This document shows positions 50,893 to 62,600 of a stretch of DNA of 64,000 nt, one piece after another. The notes under the pieces are model-generated. The model was not told the origin of the DNA and searched no databases. It was given only the letters and a program-made list of their open reading frames with translations. The stretch is taken from contig JAOPHQ010001135.1 in NCBI GenBank assembly GCA_030340625.1, positions 411,501 through 475,500 of the forward strand, written 5' to 3'. Each line of letters starts with the position of its first letter. The first letter of the stretch is position 1. The translations under genes and the position numbers were made by a program. This DNA comes from Merluccius polli (lineage: Eukaryota; Chordata; Actinopteri; Gadiformes; Merlucciidae).

Positions 50893-53800
50893 ATGCTGGT
50901 TCAAGTGGAGTGCAAGGGTGTCCTGAAATGGGTTCGAATACCGATGAAGGATGACAGCTACGATTACTTTCAGTTCATTCAGGAAGGTAAGTAAAAGGGT
51001 AACCTACTGATTTTTCACATCACACCTATTATTGCATGCCCATATGAGCCAGTTCTTGATTATTAATAGCAAAATGTATTAACCTTATGATTATTTTATG
51101 TACGTTCCTAAAACAGAACCTTACTGAGAGTTTATCTGAAGTTATTTCATCACAACATAGGTTATACTTAATGCCATGTGGTTGTGGTGCTGTTGCCAAA
51201 CAGCTTTTACTGGCACCTTGTCACGGTAGTGCATTACTTACTACCAGATTTCTTATAGCCCAATGAGATAATAAGGCATTTCTGTGTATAGGCACCCAAG
51301 TATTTAGTGATGCACCGATGTGAAAATTATGGCCGATAACCGATATTAATATTTCTGTTATGGCCGATACCGATATTTACCGATGTCGATATATATATAT
51401 AGAAAACACATTTTTATGATAATCAAATAAATCATTAATCATCAATAAAACTTTTTTTTTTTACTTTTGTATTTTATTTTCAGATGACTGATACTGATAC
51501 TGACCGTATTCTCTTAACATTGAAAAAACTTTAAGGTACAGTAGTAGGCCTAAAAATGGCCAAAGCCATTTAGCAGAACCAACTGGATTGAACAGACATT
51601 GGCTTTTGCAGTCTTCTGAATTGTAAGCACATGCACAACACCACACACCCATCACACAACATGGGACACTTACTAGAGAGGGAGAGAGAGAGAGAAAGAG
51701 AGAGAGAGAGACAGAGAGAGAGACAGAGAGAGAGACAGAGAGAGAGGCAGAGAGACAGAGAGACAGGGAGGGAGAGAGGGAGAGAGAGAGAGAGACAGAG
51801 AGAGGAACAGAAGATATCAAAGCCTTTTCGCAATGTCCGCATTTGTTTCAGTTGTCAACATCTGCATAGTCTGTTAATGTGGCTGATGGGGTCATCTTGT
51901 CCAGTATAACTACTGTAACTGCCAAGTACTTTATGGTTAGGCCTAACTCTTGGCCTTCCCGGGCTTTGGAAGCAGACGAATGTTGTGCTTAACAAACAGG
52001 AGCATTTCTGCTCTCTCTGTGCCGATCCTATTTCTCTTTTCACTGACAACATTTGAAGCTGCGGAGAAGAGGCGTTCGCTGTCCACGCTGGTACATGGAG
52101 CTGAGAGGTACTTGCGTGCCACTGGGGCGAGGGCAGGGAAGAGGGTCATGTTGCTTTGCCAGTACTGCAGCGGGCTCACATTTCTGGGGATAGTGGGCTC
52201 AGTCAGATAACCATGCACCTAAAAGAAAAATTGAGAAAAAGAAAAAGTGTATAAATATACATCTCTGCCAAATCATCAGGAAATTATTATTCAACATTTG
52301 TATTCACGACACCAAATGAGATAAAATAATCATTCATTCAATTATCTTTTTTTCTTGTGAGGCCAAAATTCTGAAGTCTACAAGTTCAATAATAAGTATA
52401 GATCACAGTTTTTCATGAGATTAGACTGTCAATAAATTATCTGATCACAAAGAAATGTGAAATACTTAATTTGAATAAAAGACTATAAAAAGATTATCTT
52501 CGAATAGTATAGTAACCTACCTGCACACTCGTTGGACCTGTTGCTTGTTCATCCTGCTCCTTTTCCTCCAGAATTTCATCGAACATGTCCAAGAACGAAT
52601 GCCCTTCACTTGGCGTACACATCATCTTTTCTTGTGGTTCACCTTCTTCTGCGTCTGGTGTAGGCTCAGCTGTGGCTGATGGGGTCATCTTGTCCACTTC
52701 TTTCTCTAGCTTGTTTTTTGCCACTAGCTTGAGGTCTGCGTCAAAGTAGCGATCTTTATATCTCGGGTCCAGGATTGTTGCCAAGTAGTAGAGTTGCTCA
52801 GAGAAACTGGTTTCGAATCTCTTGTTCACAGCTTCAAGCAGTGCAGACTTGGTTGTTTTGACCCCACTGTCGGTTTCGGCTGTCTTGTTCAGAAAACGCT
52901 TGAGTGCCACAACAGACGGGATCACGTCAGCAGCTGTAGCTGTATGCGAGCTAATCTCTCTCGTCAACTCTTCAAAAGGTGCCAGGAGTGTGGTCATTTT
53001 CTCAATGAGACTCCACTGATTCGCGTTGAGAGATACAGGCAGTCCGTGGTAAGCCTCGTACATAACCAGTGCACGCTTCTGTTCCAGGAGAGTTGTCATC
53101 ATCATGAATGTACTGTTCCAGCGCGTTGGGACGTCCTGCTGTAGCATTTTGGTCTTCATTCCAATCTCTCTCTGGATGTCTCTCAGCCGAGAGGTACCAA
53201 GGGGGGAGCTTTTAAAATGTCCGACTATTTTTCTTGCTATAGCCAAAGAGTCAACAACGCTTCGCTGGCTTAGTACTGCATCGTGCACTGCTAACTGCCC
53301 CAGATGAGCCATACAGCCCAGGCTTTTAACACCACACTCCTCCATCGCCTTCACCATATTTCGTGCGTTGTCTCGAAGCACGACGTGCACATTTTCTTTC
53401 CGGATTCTCCATTCTTTAAACATGCTGTCAAATGCACTGGCTATGGCGGTACCTGGAACAAAATAATAATAATAATAATAATAATAATAAACTTGTTTAA
53501 TCAAAGACACGTTAGCTAGATATAATGATATGTCACATGATATATTGCGTCTTTTCCCCCAACCAACTTCTGCCATTCTGTATGATGCTACGCGACGCTA
53601 GCTTAGACAGAACCCAAAAAAAATCCTGCAGCTAATTCACTAACATTAGCACAGTCCAAACTTAATAGCTATCGCGTCGTCTGCTAAGTAGGCTTATCCA
53701 AATTGTAAAAGCCATACAGCGTGGATATTTCCCTGTTGTTCGATTGGTTTGGCAAGACCATAACTAAATAGCCTGATAGTTATATTTAGCCTACCGCGAG

Positions 53801-56800
53801 AGATATGCGCTAGGTGTTAGGCACAGCAAGCCAGCCATCACACACAACTTTCCCTTGAGCCTTGACTTAATTTAATTTTCATCTGTCCAAAAAATAGCCA
53901 GGCTTACCTGTATGAGAGCCAGGGAATTCTTGGGCATGTAACACAGCTCTCTTCATCTCGAAGTTTTCGTCAATCCACTGAGCCGTGAGGCTCAACATAC
54001 TTGTTTGGTTTAGGTCGGAACTCCAGATATCCGTTGTGAAACTGATGTCATTGACATTGCTGTCGAGTAACTTGTGGACGTGGGTGGCTACGATATCATG
54101 TAAGGCAGGCAGAGCAACATCCGCAAAGTACCGACGACTTGGCTTGTTATAGCGGGGCTCAGCGACCTCAAGCACCTCGCTGAATCCTTCGTCTTCAACT
54201 ACTGAGAACGGTTGGTCATCAACTGCGATCATCTTTGCTATTGCTACGGTCAACGCTTTTTGCTTCTGGTGGTCCTTGTGGAATTTCTTGGTCTTTTCCA
54301 GCACTTGTTCTATGGGGCTACTGACTGGTGCAGCTGCCATAGTAGCATCAGATTTCTTCCGCTGCTTAGCATTAGTTAGTTTCTCATATTCTTTGAAGGC
54401 TTCGGGATGCTTGTTTTTTAAGTGGGTGATCAAATTGGTTGTGTTGAACGATTTGACACAAACTCCCCCTCGCATAACCCGGCCCTCACAGTCATTGCAT
54501 ACAGCATAGCGAGGATCCTCCTCAGAGACCTTGAAAAATGACCAAACACACGACATCTCTGCTCGACTGAATTGAAGTTTTCTATTGTTTAACTGTTTTG
54601 CCGCCTTCAGCACCTGCTTCATGTGACGTGTAGCATACATTTTAGTGTTGCACCGATACCATTTTTTGGCCCCCGATACCGATACCGATACCCGGCTGTG
54701 CAGTATCGGCCGATACCGATACCATACCGATACCATGCCGTTTGGAGAAAAAAAAAATATATATATATATATATATACAAGCTTTTTTTCTTCTAATACT
54801 AAAGAACTGCATACTCACTTGGATGTAAAATCATTGCTATCATGGCTTGGTCAGGAACTGCTTAAAAACCTTTGTGAAACAGGAAAAAATACTAATACAC
54901 AGTAAATCCAGAATAACTTTTTTATTGCCTACCTGTTATGGGTGACAATAATTGAATATGCCAAAATAGTGCAATATCCATGTAATTACAACATGTAAAA
55001 TCGTAGTGCAACAAGAAGTTAAATTAAAATAAGAAATAATATACATATGAGGTAGAGAGTGCATGGCATTAAGGCCTATCTGAGGTAAGAACAAATCAGA
55101 ATTGCAATAAGAAATTACTTCCTCCTGTAAGGTCTAGGCTGATGTGCACTCCTCTAAGTGCAGCCAGGGTAAAATAAATAAAATAAAATAAATAAAAGGT
55201 GTCCTATGACAAGTTACAACTCCAAAATCCACATTGAAAAAACTAAAACGAGCAGTGGCAAAAATAACTGCAGTGAGTGCAGTGAGTGAAGGGAGAGAAT
55301 GTCTCTATGATGTCCTCTATGATGTCCTCTATGATGTCCTCTATGATTTGACAACATTACATTTGGCAAAATCGGTGTTTATTTGGGATGATCTTTTCCG
55401 TAAATATGATTGGGGAGTAACCCGACGAGGTGTCCATTAACAGAAATGAATGGACGACGCGGAGGCGTGAACCGTCCGACGCGAAGCGGAGGGTTGCTTC
55501 CGCGAAGTACCATGGTCACTTACGAAAGAATGAAATATGTAATCAATTAATAATACTTTAATGTGTTTTAGAGTTGAAATCGTGAGGTTTTTTTATTTTT
55601 ACAAGTCGAGCAGACTATTTAATATCTCCCGTATGCAGGCGTTGCCAAGCAACGTGGCCATAGCGTCTTCATAGCGTCAACGTCTTTCCTAGGTGTAAAT
55701 CAAAGATGGTGTAAATAAACACTTTTTAACCTACACTCTCCAGCCAATCGGAGTAATTCTGTTTTTAATGACTTTATCAAGTAACTTTCCGTGATCAACG
55801 ATGTCGGTAAATGGGCTGTGCTACAGCAGTAGTTGCGTGGTGGTGTTTAGCGCGTGTGGCGCGCTGGCCTTTTAAATAAAAAAAAAAGCAAGAACGAACA
55901 TTCTGAAGGGGGGCAAAAGCGACAAAAGCGACTAGTGGAGTGGACAAGGTGGATTCCTCTTTGTGCGCTTTCGGTGTGAACGCACAGAAAGACACAAGGC
56001 GCTGCGTTCCAAGTTTCATATTAGTATCTGTAAATGGCATCGGCGCATTATTTGTTCGTACTCGTCGATACCGATGCCAGCATTTTAGTGCGGTATCGGG
56101 GCCCCTCCCGATACTAGTATCGGTATCGGTGCAACACTAATACATTTATGCGCTTGTGCAAAAACGAACAGCCCCGCCCCCACACTCTCATCTAAGCCCA
56201 AACACACATAAAATACACCGGAATAATTATCGGCCTGTTCACATCGGCCGAATTTTGACATCTGACCGATGCCGATGTGTAAAAAAATGACCATATCTGC
56301 CGATATTATATCTGCAGCCAATATATCGTGCATCACTAAAAGTATTAGTTGCAGGGATGCAGGAATTTTACAAAACTACTGTATCAACAGTGGTTAATAG
56401 TTGGGAAATTAAGTGTTTTGGATCTCAGTTTCAGCTAAATTCAGCCTGCCAAATGAACCTGATGTGAACCTGAAGGACTCCTCAGGAGTTGATGTAGATG
56501 CTGACATTTTTGATGAGTTAGTGAGATCTGCTGCAGTATCTTTCAAAGTGTTTACTGAGGACTCTGGTAAGACACAGAAACACCCCTCCCATTGCATTTA
56601 CATTCGGAACAGTGACAAAATATGTTTTCCAATTAAAGTTAAATATTATAAAACTGCCACACCCACTTTCTACCCTTAGCTGGGAAAGAGGTCTCTGAGG
56701 CCTCCTTCTGCTCAGATGAGGGATCATTCTCATCAGTTGAGTCTGTGAGTTCAGGCTCCACTGTAATTACAGAATGCACCAAAGCACGGAGAAGGCAACT

Positions 56801-58297
56801 GTTAGAAGGACCACCTGACAGTAAGGCAGCAAAAGATGTAAGTTGTTCTTAGATTGTGGAATGTCGAGCCATTTTCAAAATGCATTGCAAGTTTACATGC
56901 AACTTCTACATTGCAGATGGTCTATGTAGCTCTACATCAAAAAAACGGGGGTGAAGACATATTCAAAGAGTACAATGCGACCAAAGGCCTTTCTGATCAA
57001 ACAAGAAGGAAACTCGTCAACATCCTGGTCGCAGATATGATTGAGAGTCATGGGTAAGTGACCAATAAAATACAACCCCAATTCCAGAGAAGTTTAGACG
57101 CTGTGTAAAATGTTCATGAAAACAGAATGCTATGATTTACAAGTTATGTTAACTCGTTATTTAATCGTGGATAGTGCAAAAACCAACATATTAACTGTTG
57201 ACAGAGAAAAAAGTTGATTGTTTTTGGATAATTTTGTGATATGGTAATATCTTGCTATGGTGTAGGAGGGTCCCACCAATCAATGTCCGTGTGACCTATG
57301 CCCTTGGAATAGTCACCCTTTTCCCCAATTTGAAGGATAAGGCCTCACCAACTGGATATGTAAGTATTATGTAGCAGAGTATTATGTGGTCATGTATAGA
57401 GAAAAGCCTTATTTTGAGGTCCTGATACAGGCATCACTTTTGATGGCTTGTAATATTGACATTACCTCTTGCCTGTTTTCTTGTCTGACAGGAACATTAC
57501 TACGATCCTCACAGTGGCCAAGGCTACCTGGCCTACAGATTGAAAACGGTTCAGCGCAATACCACAAGTGATTTCAAGAGGAGCTCCAAGTCTGCTGATC
57601 AACATGGCCCTAAGACCCTGCGTGAGACATCAACATCTGAGCAGCTGTCAGGTGATGAATGCAGAGAAGCGATGTCTGCGATGAAGCATTCAGCAGACCA
57701 ACCAGGTGTGAGGGAGAAAATTAAGGCAACCTTCAAGCACCGTCAGAGTATGCTACACGATCCAGACCAGTCTTCAGTCATCCTAGATCACTTCCCCCGA
57801 TTCTTGGATACACCAGGCTTGGTAAGAAAAACAGAGACTAGCTTGATGTACCAATTATTAAATGTGTTTTGTACCATGTTTTGACATGGTTTCTGTCTGT
57901 GTTAGATTAACCAAGACTTCACAATGCTATTTGGAGAAGATGTCTCGGGCAAGTTTATCGGAAAATGGCCAACGTTCTACAAACCTAGGATTATAACTGT
58001 CTGCAAAAGCCTTCGCCCTGGTACTCATGTGGATGACCTTCTGTCTGCTCAAGAGGAAGCGAATGATTATGGTAAGTGTACACGTATTGTGTTTGCCTGT
58101 GTTCTTCATATGCGCCTATCAGCAATGTCTGTATACTCATGGGATGTGGGTGTGACTATACTAATCCACTAGGATGGGACAGTGACTTGGCAGCTATCCT
58201 CCTGCTTATTCATCTCTTGCCTCCAACCGCAAAAGGGAAAAGACACAGGAAAATCAGTGCCACTGAAGCTACTGATCATGTGGTCAAGTTCATGAAG
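50893..58297 (+). CDS. Spliced fish-type gene of unknown function (partial, continues past 58297)
   Basis: Coding exons joined in phase: 50893-50986 (start ATG, 'MLVQVECKGVLKWVRIPMK'), 56429-56566, 56680-56837, 56917-57053, 57266-57359, 57492-57821, 57906-58071, 58173-58297. All have GT-AG borders. The N-terminus has an ubiquitin/PB1-like look ('DDSYDYFQFIQE' then 'VSAKFSLPNEPDVNLKD'). Later parts are 'NILVADMIESHG', 'PPINVRVTYALGIVTLFPN', 'GYLAYRLKTVQRN', 'FTMLFGEDVSGKFIGKWP' and 'AAILLLIHLLPPTAKGKR'. I recall similar proteins annotated in teleosts as SAMD3-like, but no SAM domain is visible here, so I assign no symbol. No stop or frameshift is seen. The 3' end lies beyond Gypsy D. Confidence 0.7.
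51668..51812 (+). repeat. (GA)n / (GAGACA)n low-complexity tract
   Basis: About 145 bp of 'gagaga' with interspersed 'caga' inside the hAT element. Long frames on either strand through it are artefacts of the repeat. Confidence 0.95.
51943..54640 (-). CDS. hAT transposase (ZBED-like), three exons
   Basis: Exon 1 about 54640-53908, exon 2 53452-52521, exon 3 52218-51943 (stop), all with GT-AG borders on the minus strand. The start is the ATG at about 54640 (MYATRHMKQVLK). The BED finger reads 'CVWSFFKV...CNDC...TTNLITHLKNKH'. The RNase H-like core has 'TTDIWSSD' (first Asp), 'VLRDNARNMVKA' (second Asp), 'CMAHLGQLAVHD', 'VPTRWNSTFMMM', and the C-terminal hATC segment 'SVDSERLFSAASNVVS' with the catalytic Glu. 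It binds TIRs and excises the element. No internal stop is seen, so the protein may be intact, although its upstream region is displaced by the inner element. Confidence 0.85.
53463..53490 (+). repeat. (ATA)n microsatellite
   Basis: Nine or so 'aat' units in the first intron of the hAT gene. Confidence 0.95.
54643..56139. mobile_element. Non-autonomous hAT-like element nested in the hAT transposon
   Basis: TIRs 'tagtgttgcaccgatacc' (left) and, reverse complemented, the same at the right end. The exact 8 bp TSD ATACATTT lies at 54635-54642 and 56140-56147. The ends carry many 'gataccgata' repeats. The 1.5 kb interior has no transposase. It includes a four-copy 12 bp minisatellite 'gatgtcctctat' (about 55298-55345). 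It inserted exactly over the start codon of the outer transposase. Confidence 0.9.
55298..55345 (+). repeat. 12 bp minisatellite, about four copies
   Basis: 'gatgtcctctat' is repeated in tandem, the last copy diverging to 'gatttg'. Confidence 0.9.
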
Positions 58298-58314
58298 GTA
58301 CGTTCAGGATATAG

Positions 58315-58937
58315 TGTCAGGTACGAGACGGAGGAACCAAGTGCGTTCGAACCCAGAAGGGTATTTATTGAATTTAGGGAAAGGGGAGTGGGAAGGAGAA
58401 GTGTTCAGAGTTCTGGGCGTCCAAGGGTTCCAGGGGGTCCCAGGTGCTGTGTGTGTGTGTGTGCCTCCCCAGGGAAGTGGGAAGCAAATCCTGGAGCTGG
58501 AGAATCCGGGAGGTCCTGGGGAAAACACACACACAACAACAGCAGGTGAAAGCAAGGCAGTGGCACAGTTCAGGGCAAATCCAAGTCAAAAGAGTCAAGC
58601 AGAAGGCAGGTCGAAATTACCGGGGCAGAAGAGAGATCGGAGTCGAAGACAAAGGCAGGTCGGGTTTCCGGGATGGGAGAACAGGGCAGGAGTCCAGGCA
58701 GGTCCGGGTACAGGAGTCAGAGAAAGTAGGAGCAGACTGGTAACACGAGTGAGCTTGCAGACGATCTGACAAGAACTGACTGCAACACAGGACCTTAAAT
58801 GCAGAGCATGGTTACTGGCAAATGCAGTGCAGCTGGAGAGTTAACGAGGCTAAGGGAGACAGAGCAGAGTGGGACAGGTGAAGGTGATTAGGGCCAATCG
58901 AGTGTAGTTACCAGGCTGGCAGAGGGAATCCATGACA
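58315..58937 (-). repeat. Gypsy D 3' LTR (minus-strand sense)
   Basis: 623 bp. On the minus strand a TATA-like 'atttaagg' near 58795 precedes the presumed transcript start near 58770 by about 25-30 bases. Confidence 0.93.
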
Positions 58938-59022
58938 GAACCCCCCCCCCCAAGGGACGGCCCCAGAAGTCCCAAAACAGGACCACCGAGGCAGGGCGGG
59001 CGGAGGGGGAACAGGAGGAGGG

Positions 59023-59643
59023 CTAGTATTCCTCTGACCTGTCGGAGTCCATTGCCACCTCTTCTGCGGACAACTCCTCCATCTCACTGTCCCCAGCGGA
59101 GGAGGCACCATCCGACATAGCCGGATCCGGGTCGGGGTCAGGGGCAGGTGCAGGCACAGAGTCGGGACACGGCGCAAGAGCAGGCGCGGGTGCAGAGTCA
59201 GGGTCTGGAGCGGGTATCGCCAGCGGAACGGCTGGCCGGGCAGGGATGCGTCGGGCCCTCACGGGGCGACCCCTCCGAAGGGAGGGCTGGTCAGGGTGGA
59301 GGCGATGAAACTCAGCAATTATAGCCGGATCTACGATTCTGCTGGCGGGCACCCACATCCTGTCTTCCGGGCCGTAGCCCTCCCAGTCCACCAGGTACTG
59401 GAGACCTCTTCCCCGTCGACGTGATTGGAGGAGGCGGTTGACCGTGTAGACCAGTCCCCCCTCGACCACACGAGGAGGAGGCGGTGGCGGAGCATCGGGG
59501 AGTAGATCACTCTCGTGCACTGGTTTCAGCTTGGACACGTGGAAGGTTGGGTGGACCTTCATGGAGCTGGGGAGCATGAGGCGGACAGCCGACCTACTGA
59601 TCACCCTCTCCACAGGAAACGGGCCGACGTACCGGGGTGCCAA
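59023..59643 (-). pseudogene. Gypsy D integrase C-terminus with chromodomain
   Basis: This is the tail of pol, separated from the main frame by a one-base deletion near 59690-59695. It reads 'YVGPFPVERVISRSAV' (integrase C-terminal barrel), 'VHPTFHVSKLKPV', then a chromodomain 'NRLLQSRRRGRGLQYLVD' with 'WEGYGPEDRMWVP'. The last ~80 residues are an unusual Pro/Asp/Ala-rich repeat ('PAPDPDSAPAPALAP') and an acidic end. Confidence 0.9.
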
Positions 59644-62600
59644 CTTGCGGGACTCCCCTCGGAGCGGAAGATCCTTGGCGGAGAGCCATACCTTTGTCCC
59701 ACCCGGTATGTAGGAGCCGGAATCCTCCGTCGATTTGCTCCAGCTACATAACTAGCCACCGACCGGAGGAGGGTGGTCCGGGCTTGGGACCAGGTTCTGC
59801 GGCAACGCCGTACAAGGGCCAGGGCAGACGGGCAGGATACATTGGGCTCCTGACTCGCGAACAGTGGTGGCGGGTAGCCGTACACACAATGGAAGGGGGA
59901 CAGGCCAGTTGCGGAGCTCGGGAGGGAGTTATGGGCATATTCCACCCACAGGAGCTGCTGAGACCAGGATCGGGGATTGCGTGAAGCCATGCAGCGGAGG
60001 GACTTCTCCAGCTCCTGGTTAAATCTCTCCGACTGTCCGTTGGACTGAGGGTGGAAGCCGGAGGTAAGACTGGCTGTGGCCCCGATGAGGCGACAGAACT
60101 CCTTCCAGAAAACTGATGCGAACTGGGGACCCCTGTCAGAGACGATGTCTTTGGGCAGACCGTGTATCCTGAAGACTTGTTCCAGTACTACCTGCGCTGT
60201 CTCCTTCGCAGAGGGTAGTTTTGGAAGCGGAACAAAATGGGCCATCTTGCTGAATCTGTCAACAATGGTGAGGATAACAGTGTTTCCACCGGACGGGGGC
60301 AGACCGGTGACAAAGTCTAATGACAGGTGGGACCAGGGGCGTCTGGGCACAGGCAGAGGTTGGAGTAATCCTGCAGGTGGGCGACTGGGGGTTTTATTTT
60401 GGCTGCAGGTGCGGCAAGCCCTTACATAGTCCTGGATGTCAGTCCTCATCGAGGGCCACCAGAACCGTTGGGAGAGTTGGCGGAACGTTCGATTCCCTCC
60501 AGGATGGCAGGCTAGGTGAGAGTCATGACCCCACTGAATCACCTGTGATCTGAGTTGATCTGGGACGAAGAGGCAATCGTTGGGGCAAGCACTGGGGCCG
60601 GGCTGGTCTCGGATAGCGTCCCTGACTCGTCTCTCTATGTCCCAGGTCAGAGCAGCAACGATACAGGAGCTTGGGAGGACAGGAGCCGGTTCCTCCACAG
60701 GAGCTTCGTCCTTCTGAAAAACCCGGCTGAGAGCATCGGGTTTTGCATTGCGGGAACCTGGACGATACGAGAGGGTGAAGTTGAACCGGGTGAAGAATAG
60801 AGACCAGCGGGACTGACGTGGATTCAACCTCTTGGCAGTTCGGATGTACTCCAGGTTTTTGTGGTCGGTCCATACCAGGAACGGAGTGCTGGCGCCCTCT
60901 AGCCACTGCCGCCACTCCTCCAATGCAAGTTTCACGGCTAGCAATTCCCGGTTGCCAATGTCATAGTTCTGCTCAGCAGGGGTCAGTCTGCGTGAGAAGA
61001 ACGCGCAGGGGTGCAACTTGCCATCCCCTGCGGCACATTGGGAGAGAACTGCCCCGACCCCGATGTCTGATGCGTCTACCTCCACCACGAACTGCCGATC
61101 GGGGTCAGGCATTTGGAGGATGGGGGCAGAAGTGAAGCGTGCTTTCAGAGTTCTGAACGCCTGGTCGGCCTCCGGTGTCCATCGGTAGTGGACCTTGGTG
61201 CTGGTGAGGGCAGTCAACGGGGAAGCAACCTTACTGTAATTCCGGATAAATCTTCTATAGAAGTTGGCGAACCCCAGGAATTGCTGTAGTTTCTTGCGGC
61301 TCTCAGGCGCTGGCCAAGAGGTAACGGCTGAGACCTTGGCAGGGTCCATCTGAATACTTCCCTCCGCTACTATATACCCCAGAAAGGATACAGACCTGGC
61401 GTGAAACTCACATTTCTCTGCTTTGATAAAGAGAGAGTTCTCAAGGAGGCGACGCAGGACCAACTGGACATGACGGACGTGTTCAGGCATGTCTCTTGAG
61501 AATATCAAAATGTCATCCAGGTAAACGAATACAAAGATATTGAGCATGTCCCTGAGGATGTCATTCACAAGGGCCTGGAAAACTGCTGGGGCGTTAGTAA
61601 GACCAAAGGGCATGACCAAGTATTCATAATGTCCGGTTGGGGTATTAAACGCTGTCTTCCACTCATCGCCCTCTCTCATCCGTACCAGATGGTAAGCATT
61701 CCTGAGGTCGAGTTTGGTGAAGATGGTTGCCCCCTGGAGTAGTTCAAAGGCGGATGACAGGAGTGGCAGAGGGTACCGATTCTTGATGGTTATGTCATTC
61801 AACCCCCGGAAGTCGATGCATGGACGGAGAGATCCGTCCTTTTTCCCAACAAAAAAGAATCCAGCACCGGCAGGGGAAGATGATGGACGGATAATTCCAG
61901 CGGCCAAGGAATCGTTGATGTATGTCTCCATGGATTTCCTTTCAGGGGCAGACAAGGAATACAGGCGGCCCTTAGGAGGTGCAGTGCCTGGCAGGAGGTC
62001 AATGGCGCAGTCGTATGGCCGATGAGGGGGCAGAGAAGTGGCCTTGGACTTGTTAAAGACCTCACGAAATCCATGGTAACTGGCAGGCACATTGGAGAGG
62101 TCTGGGATCGAGTCAGGGGATTCAGGACTGGGGGGTATGATGGCTCCTCTCAAGCAGGTTTGGTGGCATTCTCTTCCCCACTCCAGTATTACTCCAGTTT
62201 CCCAGTCGAAGTGGGGGTTATGTTGAAGGAGCCATGGATATCCTAGGATGAGTGGCAACCCTGGTGAGCGCAGAAGGTGAAACTGGATAGCCTCCTGGTG
62301 GTTTCCTGACAAGTGCATGGTTACTGGGGCTGAGATGTGAGTAACAGTGCCAAGCAGATGCCCATCCAGGGCTCGTGCAGGAACAGGTGTGGACAGACGA
62401 TGGCGCCCTATGCCTAATTGATGAGCTAGTTCAGAGTCCATAATGTTGGCATCTGCTCCAGAGTCGACCAGGGCGGAAAGCGTGTGTGGGGAATTGGGAA
62501 GCAGAAGACGAACCTGGAGCAGGGGTTTTCGGGTTACGGGGGGCTGAACACATGCTGAGCTCACCAGGACCCCCCCTACGCCTGATGAGCTTTGGCTTTT

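Larger units (their letters stand above)
51305..56338 (-). mobile_element. hAT DNA transposon in an intron
   Basis: Ends TAGTGATGCAC on both sides (right end reverse complemented) form TIRs with repeated 'ccgatatt'/'gccgat' subterminal motifs. The 8 bp flanks CAAGTATT (51297-51304) and AAAGTATT (56339-56346) agree at seven positions, as expected for hAT. Without the inner insertion it is about 3.5 kb. It encodes a BED-finger hAT transposase in three exons on the minus strand, antisense to the host-type gene. Confidence 0.88.

Noticed and set aside
51461..51909. Long ORFs on both strands rich in Ser/Leu or Arg/Glu
   Set aside because: They are translations of a (GA)n low-complexity tract.
55234..55440. 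68-codon ORF with 'LYDVLYDVLYDV'
   Set aside because: It is a translation of the 12 bp minisatellite in the inner hAT-like element.
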